Shown piece after piece: positions 46,872-56,320 of a stretch of 64,000 nt of DNA; positions within the stretch are counted from its first letter, which is position 1, and every line of letters starts with the position of its first letter. Position numbers and translations under genes: made by a program. Source of the stretch: Gemmatimonadota bacterium (GTDB taxonomy: Bacteria > Gemmatimonadota > Gemmatimonadetes > Longimicrobiales > Gaopeijiaceae); NCBI GenBank assembly GCA_028874905.1, contig JAPPGZ010000082.1, positions 1-64,000 of the forward strand. The letters are read 5' to 3'. Under the pieces are notes generated by a model. That model saw only the letters and a list, made by a program, of their open reading frames with translations. It did no database searches and had not been told where the DNA came from.

Positions 46872-47474
46872 TCACTCCTCTTTGTCTGCAAACAGTTCGA
46901 CCCCGACCCAGCGCGTCCACTCCGACACCCGCGCGGGCGACTTCATTCCTTCGATTCGCCGGGTTCCGTGCACGACGGCCGGAACCTCCGCCACGTTCCA
47001 GTTCTTCGCAAGCTCCCTGCGTCCTTGCACGGTCGCGGCAAAGCGATCGACATCCAGCGCCGCTTTGGCTCCGGAACTGTCCAGCCCGGCCGCCGCCGCG
47101 ACCTCGACCAGCAAATCTATCCGCCCGATGTCCCTGCGGTCGACAAAGTGGGCCTCGAACAGTGCTCGCCTCACGGCGTGGTAACAGTCCTCCTCCCGCG
47201 CGAACTCCGCGAGTTCGTGGGCCTTGCGGGTCCAGGGAACGAACGTTGGCGTGTTCATCGGGATGCCCCGCTTTCCTGCGCTGTCGGCGGCCAGGGCATG
47301 GTAGGATTGCCAATCCCGATCGCAGGTATCGACGAGCGCCCGGGGAGGAGGCCGAAGCTCGAGGCCGTGCCACACACACCGGTCGTCAGCCCCGGCGCGG
47401 TCCAAAAGATGGCTGGCCAGGTACGATCCGGGATCCGTGAAGTCGAAGAAAAGGACGGGCTTCGGGGTGGCCAT
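46872..47474 (-). CDS. DsbA-fold protein (2-hydroxychromene-2-carboxylate isomerase-like), no CxxC
   Basis: 200 residues with the thioredoxin-like order of the DSBA/FrnE family: LFFDFTDPGSYLASHLLDR at the start (Pro-Gly in place of the CxxC), a helical insert with RGIPMNTPTF, then NWNVAEVPAVVHGTRRIEG (cis-Pro loop). Loss of the CxxC is typical of the HCCA isomerase branch and of glutathione-dependent enzymes, so it is not a disulfide oxidase. ATG at 47474. Downstream gene lies 10 bp away, so they are likely co-transcribed. Confidence 0.82.
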   Translation of the reverse strand: MATPKPVLFFDFTDPGSYLASHLLDRAGADDRCVWHGLELRPPPRALVDTCDRDWQSYHALAADSAGKRGIPMNTPTFVPWTRKAHELAEFAREEDCYHAVRRALFEAHFVDRRDIGRIDLLVEVAAAAGLDSSGAKAALDVDRFAATVQGRRELAKNWNVAEVPAVVHGTRRIEGMKSPARVSEWTRWVGVELFADKEE

Positions 47475-47600
47475 GTGCCGGGCCGGCGGTCAACGTGCTC
47501 GGGGTTGCCAACGCACTGGGGTGTGCCGATTGTCGGACGTGCGCGGGTAGGGCTTCATTTCGTTGCCATGCTTCCTCAGCGGGGACCATAAGACTAACCC

Positions 47601-48791
47601 ATGACGTATTCCGAAAACATTGCGAAGCTGCGGCCCTCTGCCACGGTCGCCGTGAGCACCCTGGCAAAGAAGCTGGCGGCCGAGGGGCGGGACATCATCA
47701 ACCTGAGCGCGGGGGAGCCCGACTTCCGCACCCCGGCGGGGATTGCCGAGGCGGGGATCGAGGGCATTCGGCAGGGACGCACGCGGTACACTCCCGCGGC
47801 GGGTCTCCCGGAACTGCGCGCCGCGGCGGCCGAATACATGACCGCCGGGACCGACTATCCGGCCGACCCGGCGCGCGTGGTGATCTCGGCGGGGGCCAAG
47901 CAGTCGCTGTTCAACGCGTGTTTCTGCCTCTTCGGGCCAGGCGACGACGTGCTCATCGGATCGCCGTACTGGACCTCGTATCCCGAGATGGTGACGCTGG
48001 CCAGGGCCGACTCCGTGCCCGTGATGGGGAGCGAGGAGCGCGACTTCCTGCTGACGCCCGACGACCTGGAGGTGGCCGCCGGCACGAACGCGAAGGGGCT
48101 GATCCTCTCTTCGCCCTCGAACCCGACCGGGGCCGTCTACTCGAAGTCCGAACTGGCCGGGATCGCGGAGTGGGCAGGGGGACGTGGCATCACGCTGATC
48201 TCCGACGAGATCTACCAGGAGATCTACTACGGGGAGGGCGTCAAGGCGCCGGGCGCGCTCGACCTCGACCCGGGTCGTGTGGGCGACCTGGTGGTAACGA
48301 ACGGCATGTCGAAGGCCTTTGCCATGACGGGGTGGCGGGTGGGCTTCTCCTACACGACCCGCGAACTGGCGGCCAGAATGTCGGCACTGCAGAGCCATGT
48401 GTCGCTGAACGCGGCGACCCCGTCGCAGATCGCCGCGCTGAAGGGCCTGACGCGGGGCGAAGAGGGCGCACGCGACAGGGACCGCATGGTGGCCGCGTTC
48501 CGCCGCCGCCGGGACATGGTGGCGCGCCTCTTCGACGAACTTCTCCCGGGGTGCTCGTATATTCGCCCGGGAGGCGCATTCTACCTGTACTTTCGCGTGG
48601 ACGGGCTCTTCGACGCCGAGGTGACGTGCGCCGGCGACGTGTGCACCCGCATCCTGGAGGAGGCGGGCGTGGCCATCGTGCCGGGCGAGGCGTTCGGTGA
48701 CGCGCGCTACGCGCGCATGAGCACGGCGTCTTCGGACGAGGAGATCGAAGAGGGCGTGCGGCGCATGGCGCGGGTGCTGTCGCGCCGGTGA
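47601..48791 (+). CDS. Class I/II pyridoxal-phosphate aminotransferase (aspartate-type)
   Basis: 396 residues. Clear markers: INLSAGEPDFRTP, SSPSNPTGAVYS, LISDEIYQEIYY and SKAFAMTGWRVGF with the PLP-binding Lys at about 238; a C-terminal Arg for the alpha-carboxylate lies in the ARMSTAS region. It likely interconverts aspartate (or aromatic amino acids) and 2-oxo acids. ATG at 47601 gives the usual length. Its stop overlaps the O-methyltransferase start (GTGA at 48788-48791). It reads divergently from the DsbA-fold gene; the 126-bp gap likely holds both promoters. Confidence 0.95.
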   Translation: MTYSENIAKLRPSATVAVSTLAKKLAAEGRDIINLSAGEPDFRTPAGIAEAGIEGIRQGRTRYTPAAGLPELRAAAAEYMTAGTDYPADPARVVISAGAKQSLFNACFCLFGPGDDVLIGSPYWTSYPEMVTLARADSVPVMGSEERDFLLTPDDLEVAAGTNAKGLILSSPSNPTGAVYSKSELAGIAEWAGGRGITLISDEIYQEIYYGEGVKAPGALDLDPGRVGDLVVTNGMSKAFAMTGWRVGFSYTTRELAARMSALQSHVSLNAATPSQIAALKGLTRGEEGARDRDRMVAAFRRRRDMVARLFDELLPGCSYIRPGGAFYLYFRVDGLFDAEVTCAGDVCTRILEEAGVAIVPGEAFGDARYARMSTASSDEEIEEGVRRMARVLSRR

Positions 48792-49489
48792 GCGGACTCG
48801 ACGATATGGACGAGCGGGTCGACCGCGTGCCGTCGGGTGCGCCGGACCCCTCGGAACTGGATCACGACGCGCTCGATCTGTACGTTCAGCGCCACTTTTC
48901 TGGCGAAGATGCCGTGCTGCGCGAAATACGCCGTCGCGCGGACGAGGCGGGGATGCCCCGGATCCAGCTTCCGCCCGCCACCGCGCGCGCGGTGCAAGTG
49001 CTGGTCAGGGCGGCGGGCGCACACCGTGTATTGGAGGTGGGCACCCTGGCGGGATATTCGGCGGTCTGGATCGCGCGGGCGCTGCCTCCGCACGGCCAAC
49101 TGATCACGATCGAGATCAACGCTGACCATGCGGAGGTCGCGCGCGGATCGGTCGAGGCGGCGGGCGTGAGCGACCGGATCGACATGCGCGTCGGGGACGC
49201 GGTGGCGGTGATGTCCGAGCTGGGACCCGACGGCTCCTTCGATGTGGTCTTCCTGGACGCCGACAAGGAGCGTTACACCACCTACCTGGAAATGGCGGCA
49301 AGACTTCTCCGACCGGGAGGATTGCTCATGGCGGACAACGCGTTCTGGGCGGGCAGGGTGCTGAACCCAGATTCCGACGAACTGGCGGCGCAACTGGACC
49401 GCTTCAACCGCGTTGTCTCGGCCGACAGCCGGTTCGACGCCACGATCCTGCCCGTCGGGGACGGCCTGCTGCTCGCAGTGCGGCGCTAG
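48788..49489 (+). CDS. SAM-dependent O-methyltransferase (catechol/caffeoyl-CoA type)
   Basis: 233 residues. SAM-binding EVGTLAGYSAVWIARAL, acidic loop ITIEINADHAE, the metal-site DVVFLDADKERY and GGLLMADNAFWAG define the class I, cation-dependent O-methyltransferase family (MdmC/CCoAOMT). The substrate is unknown. GTG at 48788 couples it to the aminotransferase; ATG at 48806 is an alternative. Its TAG stop shares the palindrome CTAG (49486-49489) with the stop of the convergent kinase gene. Confidence 0.93.
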   Translation: MSGLDDMDERVDRVPSGAPDPSELDHDALDLYVQRHFSGEDAVLREIRRRADEAGMPRIQLPPATARAVQVLVRAAGAHRVLEVGTLAGYSAVWIARALPPHGQLITIEINADHAEVARGSVEAAGVSDRIDMRVGDAVAVMSELGPDGSFDVVFLDADKERYTTYLEMAARLLRPGGLLMADNAFWAGRVLNPDSDELAAQLDRFNRVVSADSRFDATILPVGDGLLLAVRR

Positions 49490-50415
49490 TCGAGCACAGC
49501 CTGCGCAGCCCTGACGACCGACGCGACGTACCCGCCTCCGAAAAGACGCGCGTGAACGAGGAGTGGATAGAGCTGGTACGCCGGCAGGCGGCGCTCGTGA
49601 TCCGATTGCAGCGGCCACGCGGCGTGGTAGGCGTCGTAGAATGGCGCGGCGAACCCGCCGAACAGCCGGCACATGGCGAGGTCCACCTCCCGGTGACCCA
49701 CGTAGACCGCCGGGTCGATCAGGAACGGCCGGGGATCCGCGGTGGGCGCGGTGTGCCTCCGGCCGAACAGGACGTTGCCGGACCAGAGGTCGCCGTGCAG
49801 CAATGAGGGCCCATCCTCGGTGGCCGCGGGGGCAAGCAGGCGGTTCATCCGCGCGGCGGCCCGCTCCACGAGGCCGAGCCGGCTCCGCGACAGCGTTCCG
49901 TTGCTACCCAACTCCCGTGCCAGCGGGAGGATGCGCAGTTCAGTCCAGAATGCCGCCCATTGGTCCATCCAGCGGTTCGGCTGCGGCAGGGATCCGATGA
50001 CGTTGTCGCGGTGCCAGCCGAAGCCCGGCGAATCCGGCTCGGGTGACAGGTCTTCGCGCGTGCGGTGCAAGCGTGCCAGGCCATGCCCCAGTCGCCGCCA
50101 CGTGTCTCCAGTCGCCCTCGTCTGCTCGATCCATTCGAGGAGCAGCCAGGGGACTTCGTCTTCGTCGCCGCTGAGAGCGATGACACGCGGGACTTGGACC
50201 GCATCGGAGTCGGCCAGCGCCGACAGGCCGTCCGCCTCCATCCGGAAGAAGTCCCGACCGGCATCGGCATTCCACTTGAGGCAGTAGGCGCCTCCGGCCG
50301 TGCGCACTCTCAGCGCGTTGTTGATGCATCCTCCGCCGATGGGCCGCGCGGACTCTACCGACGACCGATCCAGGCCCGCGCCCCGGTAGGCGCTTTCGAG
50401 TACGGCCTCGATCAC
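49486..50415 (-). CDS. Fructosamine/ketosamine kinase family protein
   Basis: 309 residues. The kinase-like fold shows the N-lobe IGGGCINNALRV and CLKWN, the catalytic loop LLHGDLWSGNVLF and the metal-binding DPAVYVGHREVDLAM. FN3K-like enzymes phosphorylate sugar amines bound to proteins or metabolites so that glycation is reversed. GTG at 50415 is chosen as the first start after the phosphatase stop (14 bp away). It may form an operon with the tyrosine phosphatase, which together suggest protein de-modification, but the link is inferred. Confidence 0.9.
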   Translation of the reverse strand: MIEAVLESAYRGAGLDRSSVESARPIGGGCINNALRVRTAGGAYCLKWNADAGRDFFRMEADGLSALADSDAVQVPRVIALSGDEDEVPWLLLEWIEQTRATGDTWRRLGHGLARLHRTREDLSPEPDSPGFGWHRDNVIGSLPQPNRWMDQWAAFWTELRILPLARELGSNGTLSRSRLGLVERAAARMNRLLAPAATEDGPSLLHGDLWSGNVLFGRRHTAPTADPRPFLIDPAVYVGHREVDLAMCRLFGGFAAPFYDAYHAAWPLQSDHERRLPAYQLYPLLVHARLFGGGYVASVVRAAQAVLD

Positions 50416-50428
50416 CCCCGACCCACCC

Positions 50429-50977
50429 TCAGGGATCCGGCCCGGCCAGTTCGTCGAGCAGTGTGCGGCAGGCCCGCTCCAGGATGCGGTAGACCTGTTC
50501 GAAGCCTCCCGGCCCCCCGTAGTAGGGGTCGGGTACGTCCGGATCGCCACCCTCGGGGTCGTAGTCGCGCATCATGACGATGCGTGCCCGATTCCGGTCT
50601 CCCTGCGGCCCTGCGCCGCTGCCACGGCCGTACCGCCGACGCCCCTGGCCCCACCGCGCCCCACCTTCCCGCAACCGCTCCAGAGAGCGCTGATTGCTTC
50701 TGTCCATGGCCACGATCAGGTCGAATCGTCCGAAGTCGTCCATTGCGACCTGGCGGGCGGTCCCGGTCAGGCGTACGCCGTGGGATGCCGCCACGGCGAC
50801 GGAACGGGAGTCGGGAGGCTCGCCGGCGTGGTAGGCGCCCGTGCCGGCGGAGTCGACCTCCAGGCGGTCGGCCAGCCCGCGGAGCGCCGCCTGGTGGCTG
50901 AAGATCCCCTCGGCCAGCGGCGAGCGGCAGATGTTCCCGAGGCAGACGAAAAGGACGGAGGTTTGGGAGTCGGACAT
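50429..50977 (-). CDS. Low-molecular-weight protein tyrosine phosphatase
   Basis: 182 residues, slightly longer than usual because of an Arg/Gly-rich insert (RREGGARW to RGSGAGPQGD) around 105-125. The P-loop is CLGNICRSP (Cys12, Arg18) and the general acid is in VPDPYYGG near 148. It dephosphorylates tyrosine (or arginine in some members) in the cytosol. ATG at 50977. Only 17 bp lie between this start and TTG 50995 of the divergent helicase, so the two share a very short control region unless the helicase starts at 51055. Confidence 0.93.
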   Translation of the reverse strand: MSDSQTSVLFVCLGNICRSPLAEGIFSHQAALRGLADRLEVDSAGTGAYHAGEPPDSRSVAVAASHGVRLTGTARQVAMDDFGRFDLIVAMDRSNQRSLERLREGGARWGQGRRRYGRGSGAGPQGDRNRARIVMMRDYDPEGGDPDVPDPYYGGPGGFEQVYRILERACRTLLDELAGPDP

Positions 50978-50994
50978 CCCAGGAAGATATTACA

Positions 50995-52353
50995 TTGGTC
51001 GGGGACCGAAACGCGTGGCGCGGACCCCTCCACTCGGGGACGGAAGCGCACGGCGTGGATCCCTCCTTCAAGAAACAGCTTTTGACCGAATCAACAGGTT
51101 TCTCGGGCTTCGGCCTTTCGGCATCGCGCTTGGCCGCGGTGGAAGCTCTGGGCTGGACGCAGCCGACCTCCATTCAGCGCCAGGCGATCCCCCTGGTCAT
51201 GGGTGGGAGAGACGTCGTGGGCATCGCGCGCACCGGCACGGGCAAGACCGGTGCGTTCATGCTGCCCGCGCTGGAGCGGCTGGCGGAGGGAGGGGGACTT
51301 CAGGTGCTGGTCCTGTGCCCCACCCGGGAGTTGGCGCAACAGGTCCGCGACGACACCGAGGCGCTGTCGCTGGGCACGGGTGTGCGTGCGACCGTGGTGT
51401 GCGGGGGCGTTTCCTATGGCCCCCAGGTGGCGGCCTTCAAGGGCGGAGATGAAGTCATCGTCGCCACGCCCGGCCGGCTGATCGACCTGCAGAAGCGCGG
51501 CACGGCGAAGCTGAAGAGCGTCCGGTTCCTGATTCTGGACGAGGCTGACCGGATGCTCGACATGGGATTCCGCCCCCAGATCGAGGAGGTGGTGCGCGGT
51601 TTGGGCAAGCGGCCGCAGACCCTCCTTTTCTCGGCGACGATGCCCAACGCGGTCCACGATCTGGCGCTGCGCATGACCAGGGATCCCGCCTGGGTCGAGG
51701 TGACCCCTTCCGGCACGCTGGCACAGGGCATTTCGGAGATCGCGTACTCGGTTCGGCCGGACAGAAAGCCAGACCTCCTGATCCACCTGCTCGGTCAGCC
51801 CGGCTGGGAGCAGGTGCTGGTCTTCACCCGGACGAAGATCGGTGCAGACACGCTGAAATCGCGGCTCGACGGCGCTCGGATCTCTTCCGACGTGATCCAT
51901 TCGGACCGGCACATGCGCCACCGTACCCGCGCGATCGACCGTTTCACGGCGGGCGAGGTCCGGGTTCTGGTTGCCACCGACATCGCGCAGCGCGGGCTCG
52001 ATATCGAGGGGATCTCGCACGTGGTGAACTACGATGTACCACTGGACCCGGGCGACTATGTGCACCGAATCGGCCGTACGGGAAGAGCGGGCGCGACCGG
52101 CGAGGCCGTCACCTTCGTTACGGCGGCGGACCTTGGGGCGTTCCGTACGCTGGAACACCAGCTGGAGCGCAGGCTCGACAAGGTTCACCACCCCGACTAC
52201 GACTTTGCGGGCGGAGCGGTGATGGAGCGGCGGGAGCCCGCACGCAAGCGCACACGATCGGGACGCGGCATGGGCAGCCGGGCGGACAGGCGCCTGGATC
52301 CCGACGAACTGGCCGCGCTTCTAAGTCATGACACACCAGGACGGAAGCGATGA
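50995..52353 (+). CDS. DEAD-box ATP-dependent RNA helicase (RhlE-like)
   Basis: About 452 residues with all motifs intact: Q motif (PTSIQRQAIP), Walker A ARTGTGKT (78-85), PTRELAQQ, TPGRLIDL, DEAD (LILDEADRMLD), SAT (LFSATMP), HSDRHMRHRTR, and HRIGRTGRAG. A basic tail (ARKRTRSGRGMGSRADRR) would hold RNA. It unwinds short RNA duplexes in ribosome assembly or mRNA turnover. TTG at 50995 has AGGAAG upstream; GTG at 51055 is a good alternative and gives a more normal N terminus. The stop overlaps the next start (ATGA at 52350). Confidence 0.95.
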   Translation: MVGDRNAWRGPLHSGTEAHGVDPSFKKQLLTESTGFSGFGLSASRLAAVEALGWTQPTSIQRQAIPLVMGGRDVVGIARTGTGKTGAFMLPALERLAEGGGLQVLVLCPTRELAQQVRDDTEALSLGTGVRATVVCGGVSYGPQVAAFKGGDEVIVATPGRLIDLQKRGTAKLKSVRFLILDEADRMLDMGFRPQIEEVVRGLGKRPQTLLFSATMPNAVHDLALRMTRDPAWVEVTPSGTLAQGISEIAYSVRPDRKPDLLIHLLGQPGWEQVLVFTRTKIGADTLKSRLDGARISSDVIHSDRHMRHRTRAIDRFTAGEVRVLVATDIAQRGLDIEGISHVVNYDVPLDPGDYVHRIGRTGRAGATGEAVTFVTAADLGAFRTLEHQLERRLDKVHHPDYDFAGGAVMERREPARKRTRSGRGMGSRADRRLDPDELAALLSHDTPGRKR

Positions 52354-52754
52354 TTCTGCGGAGATACGGCAACGCCTACCACAGCGTCGAACCCAATTTC
52401 AACCCGACGGCGATCAACGAGATCGGCTTCATGCGCGACCGTGCGTTTTCGGTCCCCGCTGCCGATTTCGATGCCCGCTACGAGGCGCTGGAGGAGGGCG
52501 AACTCGGAGCGGAAGCCGACGCCGAAGTGCAGCGGCACGCGGAAAGGGACCTTTTGCGCAACCTGGAGCACGTGCTCGCGCAGTGGGTCGCGCGCCTGGA
52601 GCCGGGGCAGGTCCTCGTCGTCCACAACGGACGCGACGACTGGCCCAAGACGCGGGAACGGCGCGAGGCGGTCATCGTCGAAGGCGAGAACCGCTTCCAC
52701 TTCCACTGGTGGGTCGACCCACTCCTCAAGGTGGGGATCTACGGGGCGCGGTAA
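52350..52754 (+). CDS. Conserved-looking hypothetical protein coupled to the RNA helicase
   Basis: 134 residues, cytosolic and acidic in the centre (FDARYEALEEGELGAEADAEVQRHAERD, here cited in parts), with a tryptophan/histidine-rich C-terminal end (NRFHFHWWVDPLLKVGIYG). I do not recognise the family. ATG at 52350 forms ATGA with the helicase stop and has GGAAG upstream, so it is probably translated with the helicase. It converges with the S9 peptidase gene 23 bp away. Confidence 0.7.
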   Translation: MILRRYGNAYHSVEPNFNPTAINEIGFMRDRAFSVPAADFDARYEALEEGELGAEADAEVQRHAERDLLRNLEHVLAQWVARLEPGQVLVVHNGRDDWPKTRERREAVIVEGENRFHFHWWVDPLLKVGIYGAR

Positions 52755-52777
52755 GGCGGCCCGCCGCGGCCTGGCGG

Positions 52778-54811
52778 CTACTCGTCCGTTACGCGCCCTC
52801 CCCTGCGGTGCTTCTCGAACCACTCACGCAGGTAGATGTGCGTGCGCAGAAAGTTCGAAGGCATCGAGCTGGTGCCGTGCCACTCGTTCTTGAAGCGGAT
52901 CATCGCGGTGGGGACATTCAGGACCCTGAGCGCCTGGTAGTACTCCTCCGTCTGTGGCATCGGGGTCCGGAGATCGCCCTCACCGGTCATGAGCATCGTG
53001 GGCGTGGTGACGTTGCCCACGTACATGAGCGGCGAGCGGCGAAGGTGTTCGGAAGGATCCTCCCACGGGAACTTCTCGAAGTTGCGGTACCAGCTGGCGC
53101 CGTCGGTGGTGCCGACGAAGGACAGCCAGTTTGTCACCGGGCAGTTCGCCGAGGCCGCGGCGAAGCGGTCCGTGTGGCCGACGACCCACGAGGTCAGCAC
53201 GCCACCGCCGGAGCAGCCGTACACGAACATGTTCTGCTCATCGATGTAGCCTCGGTCGACGACCAGATCCACGCCCGCCATCAGGTCGTCGAAGTCCTTG
53301 CCGGGGTAGGCGTTCTTGATCGAGTTGCCGAAGGCGCTGCCATAGCCTGATGAGCCCCGGGGGTTGGTGTAAAGCACGACGTACCCGTTGGCGGCGTGGT
53401 TCTGCCAACCGAAGTTGAAGCCCACGTTGTACATGCCGTGCGGTCCCCCGTGGATCGCAAGGATAAGCGGGTATTCGTTCGACGGATCGAAGTCGGGCGG
53501 CTTGATGATCCACCCCTGGATGTCGTAGTCCTCGACCGATTTGTACCACACTTCCTCGATGTCGCCCAGCGTCACGCCGGCCAGGACGTCCGAGTTCACG
53601 TCGGTCAGTTCGGTCACTTCGTCCGGGTTGTTGACGGCGAACGCCACGACGTCACCGGGCCGGTGATAGTCGGACAACGTCCCCACGGCCATCCCCGACG
53701 CCATCGACGCGACGCTGAGCATGTGATTGCCGTCTGTGACCTGCCTGACGCCACCGTCGATGGATGCGAAGTGAAGGTTGCTGGTTCCCTCGCTCCTTAC
53801 GGTCATGTACACGCCGCTGTTGTCCGGGGCCCAGATCATGCCCGAGGCCTGCCGGTCGAACCCGTCGCTGATCATGCGCGCGTCCGAACCGTCGCGGTTC
53901 ATGACGTAGATCTTGCGCGTAATGTAGGTATCGGTTGTCAGGTCGTTACCGGTATAGACGATCAGGCTGCCGTCCGGCGAGGGCACAGGTGAACCGTCGG
54001 GACCCGACCGATCCGTCAGGCGAGTGATCGCGCCGCTGGCTACCGCGACCGAATAGATGTCGGACTGACGCCATTCGTGGTCGGCGTCTTCGACACGGAG
54101 CGAGGTGAAGAGGATTTCCGCCCCGTCGGGTGTCCACGCGACCCCATTGTGGTTCCAGTCGCCGTCGGTAAGCTGGCGGGCGGTCCCGCCATCGGCCGGC
54201 ACGATGAAGAGGTGCGTGTAGCCTTCGTCGATGTAGCCGCGCCGGTCGCGCCGGTAGACGAGCCGGTCGACCACCTTGGGCGCCTCGGTCCAGCTGGCGC
54301 CGTCGGGACGTCCAGGCAAGCTGATGGGCCACGGATTGTCCGAGTCCACGGACATCGTGAAGGCGATCTGCGTGCCGTCGGGAGACCACTCGACGCTGCC
54401 GGGACTGTTCTCGAGATGCGTGACCTGCGTCACGGCCCCTTCTGCGTCCATGTAGCGGACGAAGATCTGCGTCCCTTCGGGATCGCCCTCCGCGGTAAAC
54501 AGGATCCGGTCACCGGAGGGCGACCACTTCGGAGAGGAACCGTCCTCCACGAGCACCCGCCTTCTGCTTCCGTCCGCGTCCATGATGTAGATCGACGAAC
54601 TGCGGCGGTCGTTCTGCTTGTCCACCCAGCTCTGCGTGTAGATGATCTGACTGCCGTCCGGAGAGATCCGGGGGTCGGCCACCCATTCCCAGTCGAGATA
54701 GGTCTCGAGCTTGAGCGTGCCGTCGGGTTCGTTCTGGGCGGAGATGCCCGCTGGCATCGCGAGGGGGACGAGGGCAAGGAGCAGCAGTCCTGACGGGGTG
54801 GACCTGGCCAT
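52778..54811 (-). CDS. S9-family secreted dipeptidyl/prolyl oligopeptidase
   Basis: 677 residues. Signal peptide ending in ISAQN. A TolB-like propeller with SPDG repeats (ISPDGSQIIYTQ, WSPSGDRILFTA, WSPDGTQIAF) fills about 40-410. The alpha/beta hydrolase domain has LAIHGGPHGMY, TNPRGSSGYG and the nucleophile elbow YGCSGGG (Ser about 534), with the catalytic Asp in GEGDLRTPM and His in NEWHGTSS. It cleaves peptides with Pro or Ala near the N terminus. ATG at 54811 is supported by AGGAGG 6 bp upstream; extended frames are not needed. Confidence 0.93.
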   Translation of the reverse strand: MARSTPSGLLLLALVPLAMPAGISAQNEPDGTLKLETYLDWEWVADPRISPDGSQIIYTQSWVDKQNDRRSSSIYIMDADGSRRRVLVEDGSSPKWSPSGDRILFTAEGDPEGTQIFVRYMDAEGAVTQVTHLENSPGSVEWSPDGTQIAFTMSVDSDNPWPISLPGRPDGASWTEAPKVVDRLVYRRDRRGYIDEGYTHLFIVPADGGTARQLTDGDWNHNGVAWTPDGAEILFTSLRVEDADHEWRQSDIYSVAVASGAITRLTDRSGPDGSPVPSPDGSLIVYTGNDLTTDTYITRKIYVMNRDGSDARMISDGFDRQASGMIWAPDNSGVYMTVRSEGTSNLHFASIDGGVRQVTDGNHMLSVASMASGMAVGTLSDYHRPGDVVAFAVNNPDEVTELTDVNSDVLAGVTLGDIEEVWYKSVEDYDIQGWIIKPPDFDPSNEYPLILAIHGGPHGMYNVGFNFGWQNHAANGYVVLYTNPRGSSGYGSAFGNSIKNAYPGKDFDDLMAGVDLVVDRGYIDEQNMFVYGCSGGGVLTSWVVGHTDRFAAASANCPVTNWLSFVGTTDGASWYRNFEKFPWEDPSEHLRRSPLMYVGNVTTPTMLMTGEGDLRTPMPQTEEYYQALRVLNVPTAMIRFKNEWHGTSSMPSNFLRTHIYLREWFEKHRRGGRVTDE

Positions 54812-54985
54812 GGAATTCCTCCTACGGTGTGGCGTACGGCTGGTCGGTTGGCCTTTTTCGGGGAGACCAAGGTACGCGCCGATGCCGGTTGTGGAAAGCC
54901 GTCCGGCGCCGGGCAACGATGGTGTTGCCGCGAGCGTCCAATTGTCTGAGTGCCTGACTGTCCTCCAACGAAGGGTTTGCCCTCA

Positions 54986-56299
54986 ATGCACGACCTTCCG
55001 CCCCTATTGCAGCGAACCCTCCCGGTCCTCGCGGTGCTCTGCCTCTCCCCCCTCGCCTGTGGCGAATCGGGACCCGGCGCCGTCGACTCCGCCGTCGATA
55101 TCCCCCTCATTGCGTCGACCGAGGAGGTCTTCACCGCTGGCGCCCTTGCCGGTGAGGATTGGGAGAATTTCGGCGTCATCGCCGGGACCGTCTTCGATTC
55201 CGAGGGCAACCTCTACGTGGTGGACGAAGGCGCTCGCCGGGTCGTCGTGATCGGTCCCGACGGCAGCCACGTACGCACGGTCGGGACGCAAGGCGAGGGC
55301 CCGGGGGAGTTCAGCAGCCCCACGGCGGCAGCGGCTCTCGATGACGGCAGCCTCGTGGTCTACGACTTCAGTCTGCCCGGGGCTTTCGAGATCTTCGACG
55401 AGCTCGGCGAGTTCGTCCGCAGCGTGCCGGTCGACCTCTCTCGTGGCGCGCCCGGCTCGATGCTCCTCCCCCTGCCGGACGGGCGTCTAGTGTCGGCCGG
55501 CGGTCCCACGATCCGTACGGGTGCGCCCGGCGAGGAGCCGGCGGCCGACGGAGAGGAAGAGGATCATCGCCGCCCCGTAGACCTGTTCTCGCTCGACGGA
55601 TCGGGAAAGAAGGTGCTCTACCATGCCTGGAACCTTCCACCTACCGAGGCGGAGGACGAGGTGGCGGGCAGGGACGAACAGGGGCGGAGCACCGTGGAGA
55701 TGCGCTTCAGCAGGATGCGTGCCTTCGATCCGGGACTTCACGTCGGCGTCCTTTCGGACGGGCGCGTCGCGGTGGCGGACTCCACCGCGTACCACGTCAA
55801 GCTGATCGACCCGGAGGGGACGGTGACCGGAAGCGTCGGCCGTCCGATCGCGCCCGAGACCGTGACGGACGCCATCATGGAAGCGGAAAGGGCGCGCCGC
55901 CGGGAAGCGTTCAGTGAGTCGGAAGGGGGTCCACGTATGCGCATCGTGGGACCCGCGGCGTCGTTTGCCATCGACGAGGGCTTTCAGCAGCAGATGCGTG
56001 AGATGATGCTCGCGCAGGTCGAGTCGATGGCCTTCGCGCAGGAGATTCCGGTGATCGCCGAATTGGCGGTCGATCGCCAGGACCGCATCTGGATTGCGCG
56101 CGCGGGCGCCGGGGGTGACGGCGAGGGGCCGACGGACATCCTGACCGCGGACGGGTACTACATGGGTACTCTGCCCGCCGATGGGCTCCGTATCCCCGAC
56201 GGATTCGGACCCGACGGGCTGATGGTGTACATCGAATCCGACGAAATGGACGTTCAGACCGTTCGCGTAGTGCGGCTGCTGGGGCTGGAACCGTCGTAG
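54986..56299 (+). CDS. 6-bladed beta-propeller lipoprotein
   Basis: 437 residues. A lipobox (SPLAC, Cys about 25) follows the signal. Repeats such as VFDSEGNLYVVDEGARRVVVIGPDGSHVRTVG (cited as VFDSEGNLYVVDEG and VVVIGPDG) mark NHL/6-bladed-propeller blades, and LAVDRQDRIWIARAGAGG is near the end. Such proteins act as surface binding or electron-donor scaffolds; no catalytic site is seen. ATG at 54986 is chosen for the signal peptide; ATG at 54950 would precede it by 12 residues. It diverges from the S9 peptidase with 174 bp between the starts, and nothing else is visible there. Confidence 0.78.
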   Translation: MHDLPPLLQRTLPVLAVLCLSPLACGESGPGAVDSAVDIPLIASTEEVFTAGALAGEDWENFGVIAGTVFDSEGNLYVVDEGARRVVVIGPDGSHVRTVGTQGEGPGEFSSPTAAAALDDGSLVVYDFSLPGAFEIFDELGEFVRSVPVDLSRGAPGSMLLPLPDGRLVSAGGPTIRTGAPGEEPAADGEEEDHRRPVDLFSLDGSGKKVLYHAWNLPPTEAEDEVAGRDEQGRSTVEMRFSRMRAFDPGLHVGVLSDGRVAVADSTAYHVKLIDPEGTVTGSVGRPIAPETVTDAIMEAERARRREAFSESEGGPRMRIVGPAASFAIDEGFQQQMREMMLAQVESMAFAQEIPVIAELAVDRQDRIWIARAGAGGDGEGPTDILTADGYYMGTLPADGLRIPDGFGPDGLMVYIESDEMDVQTVRVVRLLGLEPS

Positions 56300-56302
56300 A
56301 TG

Positions 56303-56320
56303 TGACTCGCAGGCGAGTCA
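56303..56320. terminator. Hairpin between convergent genes
   Basis: TGACTCGC-AG-GCGAGTCA is a perfect 8-bp inverted repeat with a 2-base centre. It fills the 18-bp gap between the propeller stop (56299) and the PLP-enzyme stop (56318-56320, which lies inside the stem). No U-tract follows, so it would be a weak bidirectional terminator or a DNA-binding palindrome. Confidence 0.4.
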
